Assembly: GCA_026874595.1 (NCBI GenBank)
Contig: CM049307.1
Coordinates: 26,448,362-26,512,361, forward strand
Source of the DNA: Sipunculus nudus
Lineage: Eukaryota; Annelida; Sipuncula; Golfingiida; Sipunculidae
Reading direction: 5' to 3'
Length of the DNA: 64,000 bases
This document shows, piece after piece, positions 23,959 to 36,525 of this stretch. The number at the start of each line of letters is the position of its first letter. The stretch's first letter is position 1. The translations under genes were made by a program, and so were the position numbers. Under the pieces are notes generated by a model, which was not told the origin of the DNA, ran no database searches, and worked only from the letters and a program-made list of their open reading frames with translations.

Positions 23959-26088
23959 TTACCATATTTACAAGAACTCTAGACCTTGTGGCATATATGA
24001 TGTTATTTTATCGACACCTTATAAAATGCATCCTAAATTAGTGACATAACATGCAGGTATTAGATGGCACATTCTCTCCAATATACTTTTATACAACTAT
24101 AATTAAGTTTTTTTGGATTAAAGTATTCACCTTCTTTGTAAGACATATTTTATGTCTCTCGCACTTTGTGTAGACTGGCCGCCTTTAACTGCTGGTTAAA
24201 ATCTAAAGTTTATTTACACAGGAGCTGCGTGCTAATATTGTATGTTGAAAAATTGATGGGAAGGCTCGGGGCGTGTCCCAGCACTTACCATTGTCGCTGA
24301 CTCTTGGGACATGTGATCCACGGATAACAGGCTACAGACCTCCCCGGTATTACCGCACATATAAATAAATACATGAGGCAAATCGGTTTGCTTTTTATGG
24401 CGTCGTCAAATCATTCGGGATGGTCATGTCTGCACCAGATAGGAACTGACCGTGTGACAGGATAACTGATTCGTCCACACAGAGATTGAGAGAGAAAGTG
24501 AGGGAGACCGAGAGAGAGAGTTAACGTTTTGTGATTCTCTTACTTTCCGCGCATATAAATTACACCTTTACAATTAAGTCATAATTTCAATTAGTCTATT
24601 GCTTTCGACAAATATTAATGTTTTGCAATTGATGAAATATCTAGAGAAAATAAATATATAAAGTATACAATCGCATTCCATGATTTTTATGATATATTAT
24701 CCACATTTCCACTATCTTATCCTCAGCGATCTTATATATTCCACCGTTTATCTGATAATTTCCTTGTATTGTCATGCACGTAAATAGAAAACAAACAATC
24801 TGTGCTGTCACGTGATGCACTAAAACTACAGACAGCGTTATCCGAAGTATCCGGTGTGCCTAAGATTAGAACCAAATCCATCATAGTTTTATATATAATA
24901 TATCATTTATAATTCAGTAAGGTTGCCTGAGAAGTTCTTAATAATTTCCAAGACGTCAAATCATCCCCACAAATCGAGAAATCCACTTCCTCAAAAAGAT
25001 CAGGAACAAAAACAAACCGTTGGAATAATCTGAATCCTTGTTTTCCGTACTTTTCTTTTGATTAATATACTTCACCTTTCTGGTTTTCCAATAAGAAATG
25101 ACGGGAGTAAATCGATACACAAGAAGAATCAATTTAAAACGAATTACAACATCGTTTCAATCGATTTTAATCAAATATAAGTGACGGGGGGGTTATAGGA
25201 TGATATAAGAAATGCATTATAAACGAGGACATGTGTGCGATTGATGTAATTACCGACCTTGTGTGGTCACCCCACTATCTCTCCCGCCTCACCGTAAAAC
25301 AACGTTCCGTTCGATGACTAAAGACTTACGATCGACATTTTTACCATTAAAAATAAAATATAAAAAGAGCAAAACTAAGCCAACTCGAGACAAGCAGACA
25401 ACGTGTTGGTCTGTCGATTAATCTGTCTTTATTTTTTTTTAATTTTCCGCGTGCTGAGACCGGCAGCCAGTGTAATCAGTCTCTTCGTAATAAGGTTGCC
25501 ACTGGGATTTCATACAGTACAGATCTTTACTGAGCATACAAGTTCAACATGCCTGCCTACAGCTCCTATCTAGAAGCCCACAAGCCCTTCTGATATATGT
25601 TATTTTATATTTGGCCAGGAGTGTTATTAAAGGAAATCATAGCTAATAAGATACCTTTGCATGACCTAGTCTTAAATCAGTTTCACAAAGGTGACATTAG
25701 CTTCACTTTTTAGTTGTGCTGTTTGGTTGAGTCCTCACTGTCTGAGCCCGATTGCAAGTCCTAGTTCAAGCCCCTCGAGTTAAATTCCAAGTCCTTGAGG
25801 TTTGAGTACAAGTCTGCCTCCTTCGATTCCTACCCTTTTGGAACTTGAATCCAAAACCAAAACGTCTTTAAAGCACCTTTAAATTCGAATTTGAGACCAT
25901 CATGTGTTATTTTAAGAAAGTTTTCACAAGGTTTTAACTTTAATATTGAATTGTAGGCCTATTTAACATCCAGGGCAGAGATATTTGATACATAGACTAA
26001 ACTTCTTTTTTATGATATTCTGTCATTAGTTTGAGCATGCAAGACCTTTTGCATGGAGGAATTTTCAAAATTGAATGTCAGGCCTTTC
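23959..26088. other. No supported gene; GAGTCC-type degenerate repeats near the right end
   Basis: AT-rich, with a GA-rich run at 24480-24525. From about 25730 to 25870 the sequence is crowded with AAGTCC / GAGTCC / AAGTC words, the left flank of the 35-bp array. Confidence 0.45.
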
Positions 26089-26518
26089 CTGATTTTTTAT
26101 ACTGGACTCGACATGTACTCCGCCTGATTTTTTAGACTGGACTCGACATGTACTCCGCCTGATTCTTTATACTGGACTCTACATGTACTCCGCCTGATTT
26201 TTATACTGGACTCGACTGGTACTCCGCCTGATTTTTTATACTGGACTCGACATGTACTCCGCCCGATTTTTTATACTGGACTCGACATGTACTCCGCCTG
26301 ATTTTTTATACTGGACTCGACATGTACTCGCCTGATTTTTTATACTGGACTCGACATGTACTCCGCCTGATTTTTTTATACTGGACTCGACATGTACTCC
26401 GCCTGATTTTTTATACTGGACTCGAAATGTACTCCGCCTGATTTTTTATACTGGACTCAACATGTACTCCGCCTGATTTTTTATACTGGACTCGACATGT
26501 ACTCCGCCTGATTTTTTC
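26089..26518. repeat. 35-bp tandem array, about 12 copies
   Basis: Units of about 35 bp (CTGATTTTTTATACTGGACT then CGACATGTACTCCGC) repeat about 12 times plus a partial copy, with only scattered substitutions and 1-base indels. The array is embedded between two stretches of degenerate GAGTCC-like words (about 25730-25870 and 26519-26610). The minus-strand open frame across its end is a repeat translation, not a gene. Confidence 0.93.
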
Positions 26519-29270
26519 GAGACTGCCTTCCGAGTCCGGGAACAAGTCCGAGTCCAGAACCCTCGAGTCCAAATCTGAGTCATGAATAAGTGGATTCGAG
26601 TCCTGCATCACTTCTATATAGCTCCTTTAGTAATGAGGATTTATTCATAGACACATCAAGTTCAGTTTGAATTACTTTAGTTTTCTCAGAAATTTCTTGC
26701 TCTTATGTCCAAAGTATTGAGAACATACCCCGTCCGAGCTCACATCTCCAGTCGTAAATCACGCATATCAACATGTCGTGTCCATATGTCTCAACGTATT
26801 ATACATTTTAAATTAACTTTGTTCACATTAATAATGTATGACCATCAAGAGTACTTGGGTACAAAATCAAGACCTTGTAGATTTCCAGCTAAAGTACATA
26901 AATGCATTACCCGATAGCCAAGGTACTTTTGTTTCCACGAGAAGCCTATTAACTGGAACAAGCAGCCTGAAACAGGGTTCCTTAATACAAGACATTGAAG
27001 CCCTTACACATGAGAGATTCTGTTTCAAGGTCCAGCATGTCCCTGTTTTTTACATTAAACGTTTCATCAGTCTTTAGCATGCAGTTGAATGATTTCCGTT
27101 AATCAGCATTACTTTCTTAGATCGGCATATAATTTATCTGTATTAGTAACATATTTGTGTACTTCATTTAACTGATGTCATGTCAATGTCAAAAGATTTT
27201 ATTCCAATAAAAATTAGATGACTAACAACACACTAGATTAAAAGAATTATACATGCTGTGAAACTCGGCAGTGTAGTATCATTTCGTTAAATTTACATTT
27301 TGTACAACTGACGCTAAGTTCTGGACCTTTGCCCTTTTCTAGTCTGGAACAGCAGAATTATTGCCAAATCGAGTTTTTAATTATCTCTACAAGCATCGAA
27401 TATCGTTTGTCGAGTTAGACAGATATTGAATATCAGACATTTAGTTCATATAAATGTCAATAAAGCTGTTAAGATGATTGGTAACTGCCGTTTTACAGTG
27501 ACAGACTATTTTCTTTAATATCCAACAGTGTATTAGGTCGGACCTAAGCAGGCGCTTGTCATTAGCAGAAAGTAAAGGGCAAAACAGCTCATTAAGCTGA
27601 ATTATACTCAGCTCCTTTTCTGCTACGAGAGCAACTCCAGATCCCACACTTCTGTTTCGAAGCTGTCTTTTAGTTCATTGTTATACTTTTTGCCGGTCAA
27701 ATCTTGACGTAAAACATGCTGCATTCAGTAATATAACTGAAGAGTACTAAATGAAGCTGGACACACTACGTGTCCCCCATTAGACTGTTTGGTTTGGAAA
27801 GGCTGCGGGGTCTCGTTAATATCAAATCTGGTCACAGACCTTTGACGTAGGTTTTAGAGCGATTTGCCTGGCTCCGACAGGTAAGGGTTTAGGGGGCTGT
27901 TCGGCGCTATGTCTTAGACTTTACCTTGTTTACTGTTATCCCATTATTTTTTTGTCTTTATCTTATACTGCATATTTATCAATGAAGCCATGGCGGCCAT
28001 GTTGATGCTTTGCTGACTCAAAAGGTCAGCAAGAAGAATTTGGTCCCGATCGTTCACACAAAATCCACCACGTCAAATATTTACAAACTTATCCATTTTC
28101 ATTATCTTTAACAAAATTAATTTTAATCCAATATTTGACCCTTTAATGTCCACAATAATACACGTGATGTTTACCCAACTCACTCTTTATAAGCTATACA
28201 CAGCAAAATTTTACCTCATTTATGGAAGTCATTTTTGATATCGCAAAACCCTCGAGGATGAACAGGTTCGGATTCAGTCCAGTGAAAGAGGGATAAAACC
28301 TTAAAATAATATGAGGCATACCAAAAACTAAGGTTCTACGTACAAACCTCAGTCACTGTGACCCGTATGTCCAACCCGAATAAGATTAATCCCCATTCAA
28401 ATGCACACGCCTGCTCAGGCAAGCTTACGCTGCTGACCAAAAATACCTTTCTGCAGTGTGAAATATTGACTTTGTGTTCACGTATCCTTGACAACCTATA
28501 TATTAATATATGTTATTTATTTTGTAAAGAAAAAGTGCATCCTAGAGAGAAGTTCAATAAAAAAACTGGTTATATAAGTGATATATTACTCAACTGTAAG
28601 TAGGGTCATGAAAAAGGCAATGTAACATTTGTCAGGAGAGGTCTGACACCGAGGCCAAGACTATTTGATCCAGGACCATTGGACTGCAAGACCATGTTTA
28701 TCCATCTAATACGCACTCCCCTATGCATATAGTATTCATACAATATCAGAGAACAGTCAGTTGGTAACATCTGCAATTTCGATGGTAGACAGTAGATTTC
28801 CAGACCAGTAGTTTGTTAAATATTATGGAAAAACTGAAACGATGCTTATACCCGTCATTAGACATTTCTGAAACCCTAATTCTGGCCTGATCTGTTCAAT
28901 GTTTTTTTAAGGATGGCGATTTCTAAATTCTAATTTTATTGAACGCTAGTCTACTAAATTGTGACTATCACGTACCAGATGGCTATGGCTTAAAGAAGAC
29001 GCGAAAATTGAAAAGTCCTTTATCATTCTAATAGTACCTGATTTAACCATCAGTCGGGCGGGCCGCATGGTTTAGATCAACCCACCCGTACTGAATGGTT
29101 CCTAGAAAATTCCTTACTGTAAAATGATTACTGATTCCAATGACCGGCCACACCCTCTGGTGGTTCATAGAGCTGGCAAGCAAAAATAAAACCTGAACCC
29201 TTTTATCTCATTAATATATGTGCTTCTGAGGTCTTACCCGGTCAAGAGGGTACACCCGTAATGACACTTC
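26519..29270. other. No supported gene
   Basis: The first ~90 bases continue the GAGTCC-word region. The rest is AT-rich with short open frames lacking recognisable domains (for example 26705-27077, 27441-27647 and 28358-28603). Confidence 0.45.
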
Positions 29271-29282
29271 TGTTTAACCGAG

Positions 29283-29375
29283 TATAAACATGATATATTA
29301 TCATCTGTAAACATGGTATATTATCAGCTTTTAAGATAAAATAGTATCAGCTATAAAAATGGTATATTATTAGCA
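29283..29375. repeat. Loose ~27-35-bp tandem repeat
   Basis: Four imperfect units share the pattern TAAACATGGTATATTATCAG. Confidence 0.5.
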
Positions 29376-32290
29376 GGGCGTAATACAGAGGGGATGGGTT
29401 GTATAAATCCCACCCACCCACTTTTATAGCAAGGGTGGGGGGGGGGGGGGTCAATGTAATCACCCCCTGATATTCAGATAATAATAATTTTATATTGGAA
29501 ATGAAATATTTTAAATATATGAATAATTATAGTTTTATCCACTTGAGTTCCATTTCTGAGTTCGATATAAAATATTATATATCTAAAACTGATTTGGAAT
29601 TAATATATACTGGGAACACAATATCTTATTTTTTTTTTAAACTTTTACTTAATTATGGTATATTTGAAATGTGTCACACAGGCAATAAAGGTATATACAT
29701 GTATGAATGAGTGTGTTTGAAAATAGTTGAGAGTCATCCCCCAACCCTTAACGACAAATTGACGCCACTGATTATAAGCTGGTAAGAATGAATAAAACAG
29801 TCTTCACGGCCAGGAAGTAAAATAGGCATAGTTTGCCATCACATTTTGTATTCAAGGGTGTGTATTTGAATTGTTAACACAAATATGTTTTTTATGCGTT
29901 GCGTCATTAGTGGCAGAGAGAACAAAGAGTGTACTGCTGTAGATTTTGGTTTTCCATCGAAATTTAATTCGGATAACATTAAAGATTTTGAGGGTATACA
30001 GCGGTTATATAATAGAATTACATTAACTATGGCATGGTATTGTATGCACTCTGCTGGTTTTGATTGTTAGGATAAAAATAATGATATTGTAAATTATTTC
30101 ATGAGTGTGACTAAGGATTCCATCTACATCTTTGTTAAAGTATAAAAAAATTTTAATATGAAAAAAAGTTCAAACATATTTGTTTTCTAGATCTAGTTGT
30201 ACATATGAGTGCATAAAGGAAAATGCCATAGGAGTTTCATTAAACACCGACTGTTTTTTTTTTTTTTCTTTTTTTTTATTTTAAAGAAAAAAATGAATCA
30301 TATGAACAGATCACATTTATGAGATTTGAAGCAAACATGACAAGATTTAGAAATGACAAACTGTAAGTGCAAATAATTATCTGAGAAAAATTTAGTGATA
30401 TCGTAATAATATTTTTAAGCATAAAGTTCAAAATAATAACCATATTCTGTATAATTAATACGGAGTTTTTTTTTAGACCAAGGTTTACCTGCTTCCGTTC
30501 TGATTTGACTCTCCAAATTCGGCAGAAGTATCGGTGGTGTGCTCTTCTATGACAAGTTTGTTTTATTTTGCGGGATTATGTCCTATTAAGCTGAATAATA
30601 AATAATTTAAATATTTCCCCATTAGGTGCCTCTATTTCTTTTGTGCTGCAAGGTCCTCCACGCCTGTGACGCTTTTTCCGGAGCCCCCTTGGGGGATTCT
30701 CACTGGCCTGTTAAGCCCGTGGCCAGAGCGCATGTCCTGCCGAAAAGGCATTTCCGTGCAATACCCGGTCACGCAGGTCCACAATAATCCCATTGATCCC
30801 CATATCAATTGTAACGCCTCTAGAGGAATTTTCTCACTCAAAAGGAAGTAAGGGTATTAATCAAAAGACCACATGGCTCCGCCTTCAATGCGACCTGTTA
30901 ACCCCACTGAACCCCATTATCGCTTGTTAAGGAATTTTACTCTGTCAAAAGGAATTAACGATTTTATAAAAGCGAATAAAAGCGCGGAACGCATATCCAC
31001 ATAAATCTTTTAATAAGGAGCATTTTTCCATTGAGTGGACACAAACAGCTGAGACCCTTTACACGATTACCGTTTTATAGGTTTACAGGTATGTTGATTT
31101 TTATACATTCAGAAGTATCTTTCCATGATAACCATGGTTTTAATAGTTCGGCCGATTTATGGGTTGTTTGAAAAAAGTTTTTTTTTTTCAAAAGGAAGCC
31201 CGGGGGGATTGCACACACATCTAAGGGTCCTCAATCTCTTGGGGAATTTGAAACTTCGAATCTACTAATCAGTCGTTCGTTCCAACAAGCACGTTTCATG
31301 TAAAACGTTATGGTTCAGAAACACGGGTTCACCAGGCGAGTGGCAGAACAACTGCATACGAATGGGCGGCTTCTACTCGGGTACAAAGGAATAGCCCCTT
31401 ATATTCATTCCTTTGTGGAATTGTGATTATGGCACTTAAGAAAAAAATATATTATGGTGATTCCGATTACCTCCAAAAATGTAATGGATTATGGATGCAG
31501 TTTTACTCTACCCCTCTACAAATGTTCAGCAAAATCTGTATACATGTATTACAGTTGCGTTCATTTGCTGAAAGACAATGCAACGAACCAAGGCTGAAGT
31601 GGTTTCTTTGCTTAATGCTTTTATTGAAATATATCAACCTGCTTTCTTTTTATCTGGGAGAGTTGTCAATTTTGCATCAGACCTGCTTATTCCATGACAA
31701 TCGACAGTACTTAAACTAAAAATTTCATACTATTGGAATATATTTTTCTGGGCCTACCTTTATCATATTGGCAGCTATACGTTTCGCGTACAAGAGACTT
31801 CAACGACATATATGCATGTGTATACAAATAACGCATGAGTCAACATGCCTTAGACTATACCCTCAACTGACTACACTGAAAAAAACATCGTGTTTTACGA
31901 TGTCGCCTGAGCTTCAACTAATACAAAGCATCTTTCATATAGTTTCACGGTAGTATGCTTCTTTATACAATCGTTATATCTACGATATTTTCCAAGCAAT
32001 GAAGCTGTCGGACCTATGTTGTTTATCGGGAAAAGAACTTCTCACTTAAAAATTCGTACATCCTGTATATGCCTCACGTCACTTTCCAAAATTTATTTTT
32101 GTGGGTGTGATTTCTGGAATAGAATAATTTTTCTTTCTATGTTGATATTTTGGGGGAGGGTGTTCCTGGAGAATTCTAGCAGAAGTAATCTTTATATTAT
32201 ACAAGTGAAACACATGACAAACGTTCCTGCAGAAACCTTAGGATTAAAATATGCGTCGTTTAGTTCCTATCAGCTCATTACAAAAATCAG
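29376..32290. other. No supported gene; GC-rich island at about 30650-30900
   Basis: Contains a poly-G run near 29436-29452 and poly-T runs near 30256-30280. The island at 30650-30900 is open on both strands (61 and 69 codons) and richer in G+C than its surroundings, but I recognise no protein family. The rest is AT-rich. Confidence 0.4.
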
Positions 32291-32291
32291 A

Positions 32292-32340
32292 TAGAGCCGT
32301 GTATCAGATAGAGCCGTGTATTTTCCACGGGTGCAGCTAG
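32292..32340 (+). mobile_element. Possible Helitron 3' terminus
   Basis: A 5-bp stem, CCGTG (32314-32318) with CACGG (32326-32330), encloses a 7-base loop. Six bases later comes CTAG (32337-32340), followed by T. A stem-loop a few bases before a terminal CTRR with T in the target is the classic Helitron 3' end. The stem's left arm sits in a short direct duplication of ATCAGATAGAGCCGTGT. The 5' end and size of the element were not identified. Confidence 0.4.
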
Positions 32341-32924
32341 TATAATTGAATTAATCATGACTGATAGCAGTTATACAAGAATACCATATGGAAAAACGAG
32401 ACATGCACAGTCAGCAAACATAAAAATATGGACCGTACAATTCAAGGTCGTCAAACCCAGGCACCTCTCGTGATTTCTATGTCAGGAAAACAAGTCCGAA
32501 TGAAAGGAAGGGCGAAAAAAGGCCAAGTTGTACAGCCACGTTCCTAGTATTGTATGAAACCCAATGAACAGGCCTGTTCTTTCCATTAGCCAATCATTTT
32601 TCTCTAAATTATTTAGCGCCTCCATTACGCCTTCTTTGTGGGACTCCAGGGACAGCTCTGGAGATGAACCGAGTCACCGGTGGGCCTTGCCCTGTTACCG
32701 CCCCGAGTTCTCCCTCCAGCGGTCTGCAGGCGTTGCAGACTGGGATGCCATGATAAATAACATGTCAAAGTTTCAATTATTCAAAGTAACAGTAATACTA
32801 ACCACAGGTGTCATACTTATGCATCATGTTTTGGTTGTTAAATATTCGTGTTAATTGAATCTTTTCATTCGAAAGGAGATATGTCTCCCTTTTTCATATA
32901 AAAAATAACAGGCTGATGATTTTA
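32341..32924. other. No supported gene
   Basis: A 96-codon plus-strand frame at 32564-32854 has a GC-richer middle but no recognisable domain. At 32873-32893 an AAAGGAGATATGTCTCCCTTT near-palindrome carries the GGGAGAT word that recurs in the satellite beginning just downstream. Confidence 0.4.
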
Positions 32925-35900
32925 TAAAAGGGAGATCAATCAAGTGAGGATGGGAGATATCCTTGAACAGTTGATGTTATCAAAGGGAGGGCCATCAAGA
33001 ATGCGGTAGATATATCCTTAACTGGATGATGTTATCAAAGGGAGATACATAAAGAGAGCATGAGAGTTATCCTTCAGAGGACGATGTTATGAAAGGGAGA
33101 TCAATAAAAAAGGCATTGGAAATATCATTGAGAAGATGATGTTATCAAAGGCAGATACATCGGGGGAGCAGGAGAGCAAGAGAGATATCCTTCAGAAGAT
33201 GATGTTATCAAATGGAGATACATCAAGAGAGCAAGAGAGATATCCTTCAGAGGACGATGTTATGAAAGGGAGATCAATCAAAAGAGCATTGGAGATATCC
33301 TTGAGAAGATGATTTTATCAAAGGGAGATACATCAAGAGAGCAAGAGAGATATCCTTCAGAGGACGATGTTATGAAAGGGAGATCAATCAAAAGAGCATT
33401 GGAGATATCCTTGAGAAGATGATTTTATCAAAGGGAGATACATCAAGAGAGCAAGAGAGATATCCTTCAGAAGACGATGTTATGAAAGGGAGATCAATCA
33501 AAAGAGCATTGGAGATATCCTTGAGAAGATGATTTTATCAAAGGGAGATACATCAAGAGAGCAAGAGAGATATCCTTCAGAAGACGATGTTATGAAAGGG
33601 AGATCAATCAAAAGAGCATTGGAGATATCCTTGAGAAGATGATTTTATCAAAGGGATATACATCAAGAGAGCAAGAGAGATATCCTTCAGAGGACGATGT
33701 TATGAAAGGGAGATCAATCAAAAGAGCATTAGAGATTTCCTTGAGAAGATGATGTTATCAAAGGGAGATACATCAAGAGAGCAAGAGAGATATCCTTCAG
33801 AAGACGATGTAATGAAAGGGAGATAAATCAAAAGAGCATTGGAGATATCCTTGAGAAGATGATGTTATCAAAGGGAGATACATCAAAAGAGCAAGAGAGA
33901 TATCCTTCAGAAGACGATGTAATGAAAGGGAGATAAATCAAAAGAGCATTGGAGATATCCTTGAAAAGATGATGTTATCAAAGGGGGATACATCAAGAGA
34001 GCAAGAGAGATATCCTTCAGAGGACGATATTATGAAAGGGAGATCAATCAAAAGAGCATTGGAGATATCCTTGAGAAGATGATGTTATCAAAGGGAGATA
34101 CATCAAGAGAGCAAGAGAGATATCCTTCAGAGGACGATATTATGAAAGGGAGATCAATCAAAAGAGCATTGGGGATATCCTTGAGAAGACGATGTTATCA
34201 AAGGGAGATACATCAAGAGAGCAAGAGAGATATCCTTCAGAGGACGTTATTATGAAAGGGAGATCAATCAAAAGAGCATTGGAGATATCCTTGAGAAGAT
34301 GATGTTATCAAAGGGAGATACATCAAGAGAGCAAGAGAGATATCCTTCAGAGGACGATATTATGAAAGGGAGATCAATCAAAAGAGCATTGGAGATATCC
34401 TTGAGAAGACGATGTTATCAAAGGGAGATACATCAAGAGAGCAAGAGAGATATCCTTCAGAAGACGATGTTATGAAAGGGAGATCAATCAAAAGAGCATT
34501 GGAGATATCCTTGAGAAGATGATGTTATCAAAGGGAGATACATCAAGAGAGCAAGAGAGATAACCTTCAGAGGACGATGTTATGAAAGGGAGATCAATCA
34601 AAAGAGCATTGGAGATATCCTTGAGAAGATGATGTTATCAAAGGGAGATACATCAAGAGAGCAAGAGAGATATCCTTCAGAAGACGATGTTATGAAAGGG
34701 AGATAAATCAAAAGAGCATTGGAGATATCCTTGAGAAGATGATGTTATCAAAGGGAGATACATCAAGAGAGCAAGAGAGATATCCTTCAGAAGACGATGT
34801 AATGAAAGGGAGATAAATCAAAAGAGCATTGGAGATATCCTTGAGAAGATGATGTTATCAAATGGAGATACATCAAGAGAGCAAGAGAGATATCCTTCAG
34901 AAGACGATGTAATGAAAGGGAGATCAATCAAAAGAGCATTGGAGATATCCTTGAGAAGACGATGTTATCAAAGGGAGATACATCAAGAGAGCAAGAGAGA
35001 TATCCTTCAGAGGACGATATTATGAAAGGGAGATCAATCAAAAGAACATTGGAGATATCCTTGAGAAGACGATGTTATCAAAGGGAGATACATCAAGAGA
35101 GCAAGAGAGATATCCTTCAGAGGACGATATTATGAAAAGGAGATCAATCAAAAGAGCATTGGAGATATCCTTGAGAAGATGATGTTATCAAAGGGAGATA
35201 CATCAAGAGAGCAAGAGAGATATCCTTCAGAGGACGATATTATGAAAGGGAGATCAATCAAAAGAGCATTGGAGATATCCTTGAGAAGATGATGTTATCA
35301 AAGGGAGATACATCAAGAGAGCAAGAGAGATATCCTTCAGAGGACGATGTTATGAAAGGGAGATCAATCAAAAGAGCATTGGAGATATCCTTGAGAAGAT
35401 GATGTTATCAAAGGGAGATACATCAAGAGAGCAAGAGAGATATCCTTCAGAGGACGATGTTATGAAAGGGAGATCAATCAAAAGAGCATTGGAGATATCC
35501 TTGAGAAGATGATGTTATCAAAGGGAGATACATCAAGAGAGCAAGAGAGATATCCTCCAGAGGACGATATTATGAAAGGGAGATCAATCAAAAGAGCATT
35601 GGAGATATCCTTGAGAAGATGATGTTATCAAAGGGAGATACATCAAGAGAGCAAGAGAGATATCCTTCAGAGGACGATATTATGAAAGGGAGATCAATCA
35701 AAAGAGCATTGGAGATATCCTTGAGAAGACGATGTTATCAAATGGAGATACATCAAGAGAGCAAGAGAGATATCCTTCAGAGGACGATGTTATGAAAGGG
35801 AGATCAATCAAAAGAGCATTGGAGGTATCCTTGAGAAGATGATGTTATCAAAGGGCGATACATCAAGAGAGCAATAGAGATATCCTTCAGAGGACGATAT

Positions 35901-36525
35901 TATGAAAGGGAGATCAATCAAAAGAGCTTGGGAGATGTCATTGAGCGGATGATGTTATCAAAGGGAGATACATCGATAGCAAGAGAGATATCCTTCAGAG
36001 GACGATGTTATGAAAGGGAGATCAATCAAAAGAGCTTGGGGGATACATTGAGCGGATACATCAAGAGATCAAATGCAGATACATAAAGAGAACATGGGGG
36101 TATCATTGAGAAGATGATGTTATCAAAGGGAGATACATCAAAAGAGAGCTGTTATATTCTCGAGAAGATGGTGTCATAAAAGGGAGATCAGTCAAGAGAG
36201 CAGTGGAGATATCCTTAAGAAGATAAAGTTATAAATTAAAGGGGATAAATAGAGAGAGAGCAAGAGAGATATCCTTGAGATGATGGTGTTACAAAAGGGA
36301 GATCCATCAGGTGAGGAGGGGATATATTCTTGTGAAGATGGTTTTATTAAAGGGAGATCCATCAAAAGAGCATGGGAGATATCATTGAGAAGATGTTGTT
36401 ATAAAAGGGAGACCCATCAAGTTAGGAGGGGAGATATCATTGGGAAGATGATGTTATCCAAGGTAGTTTCATCAAGAGAGCACGGAGAGCATATTGTAAT
36501 CATAGGGGGTTCCATTTAACGAACA
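32925..36525. repeat. ~3.6-kb satellite: 110-bp dimer of two ~55-bp monomers
   Basis: Between about 33060 and 35990 the sequence repeats every 110 bp, roughly 26 times. Each 110-mer is two related monomers: type A contains CAAGAGAGATATCCTTCAGA and GACGATGTTATGAAAGGGAG; type B contains AGCATTGGAGATATCCTTGA and GATGATGTTATCAAAGGGAG. Adjacent dimers are nearly identical in the core. The two margins (32925-33060 and 35990-36525) consist of diverged ~55-bp monomers without the strict A/B alternation. All frames are closed in the core and 110 is not a multiple of three, so it is non-coding. Several variants (GTAATGAAAGGGAGATAAATC; GACGATAT) occur in blocks, pointing to multi-unit duplications. Confidence 0.97.

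Noticed and set aside
26089..26518. CRISPR-like 35-bp repeats
   Set aside because: Units are head-to-tail without spacers; a minisatellite.
32925..36525. CRISPR array or coding repeat at the 110-bp satellite
   Set aside because: Repeats are contiguous with no unique spacers, all core frames are closed, and the genome is animal-like.
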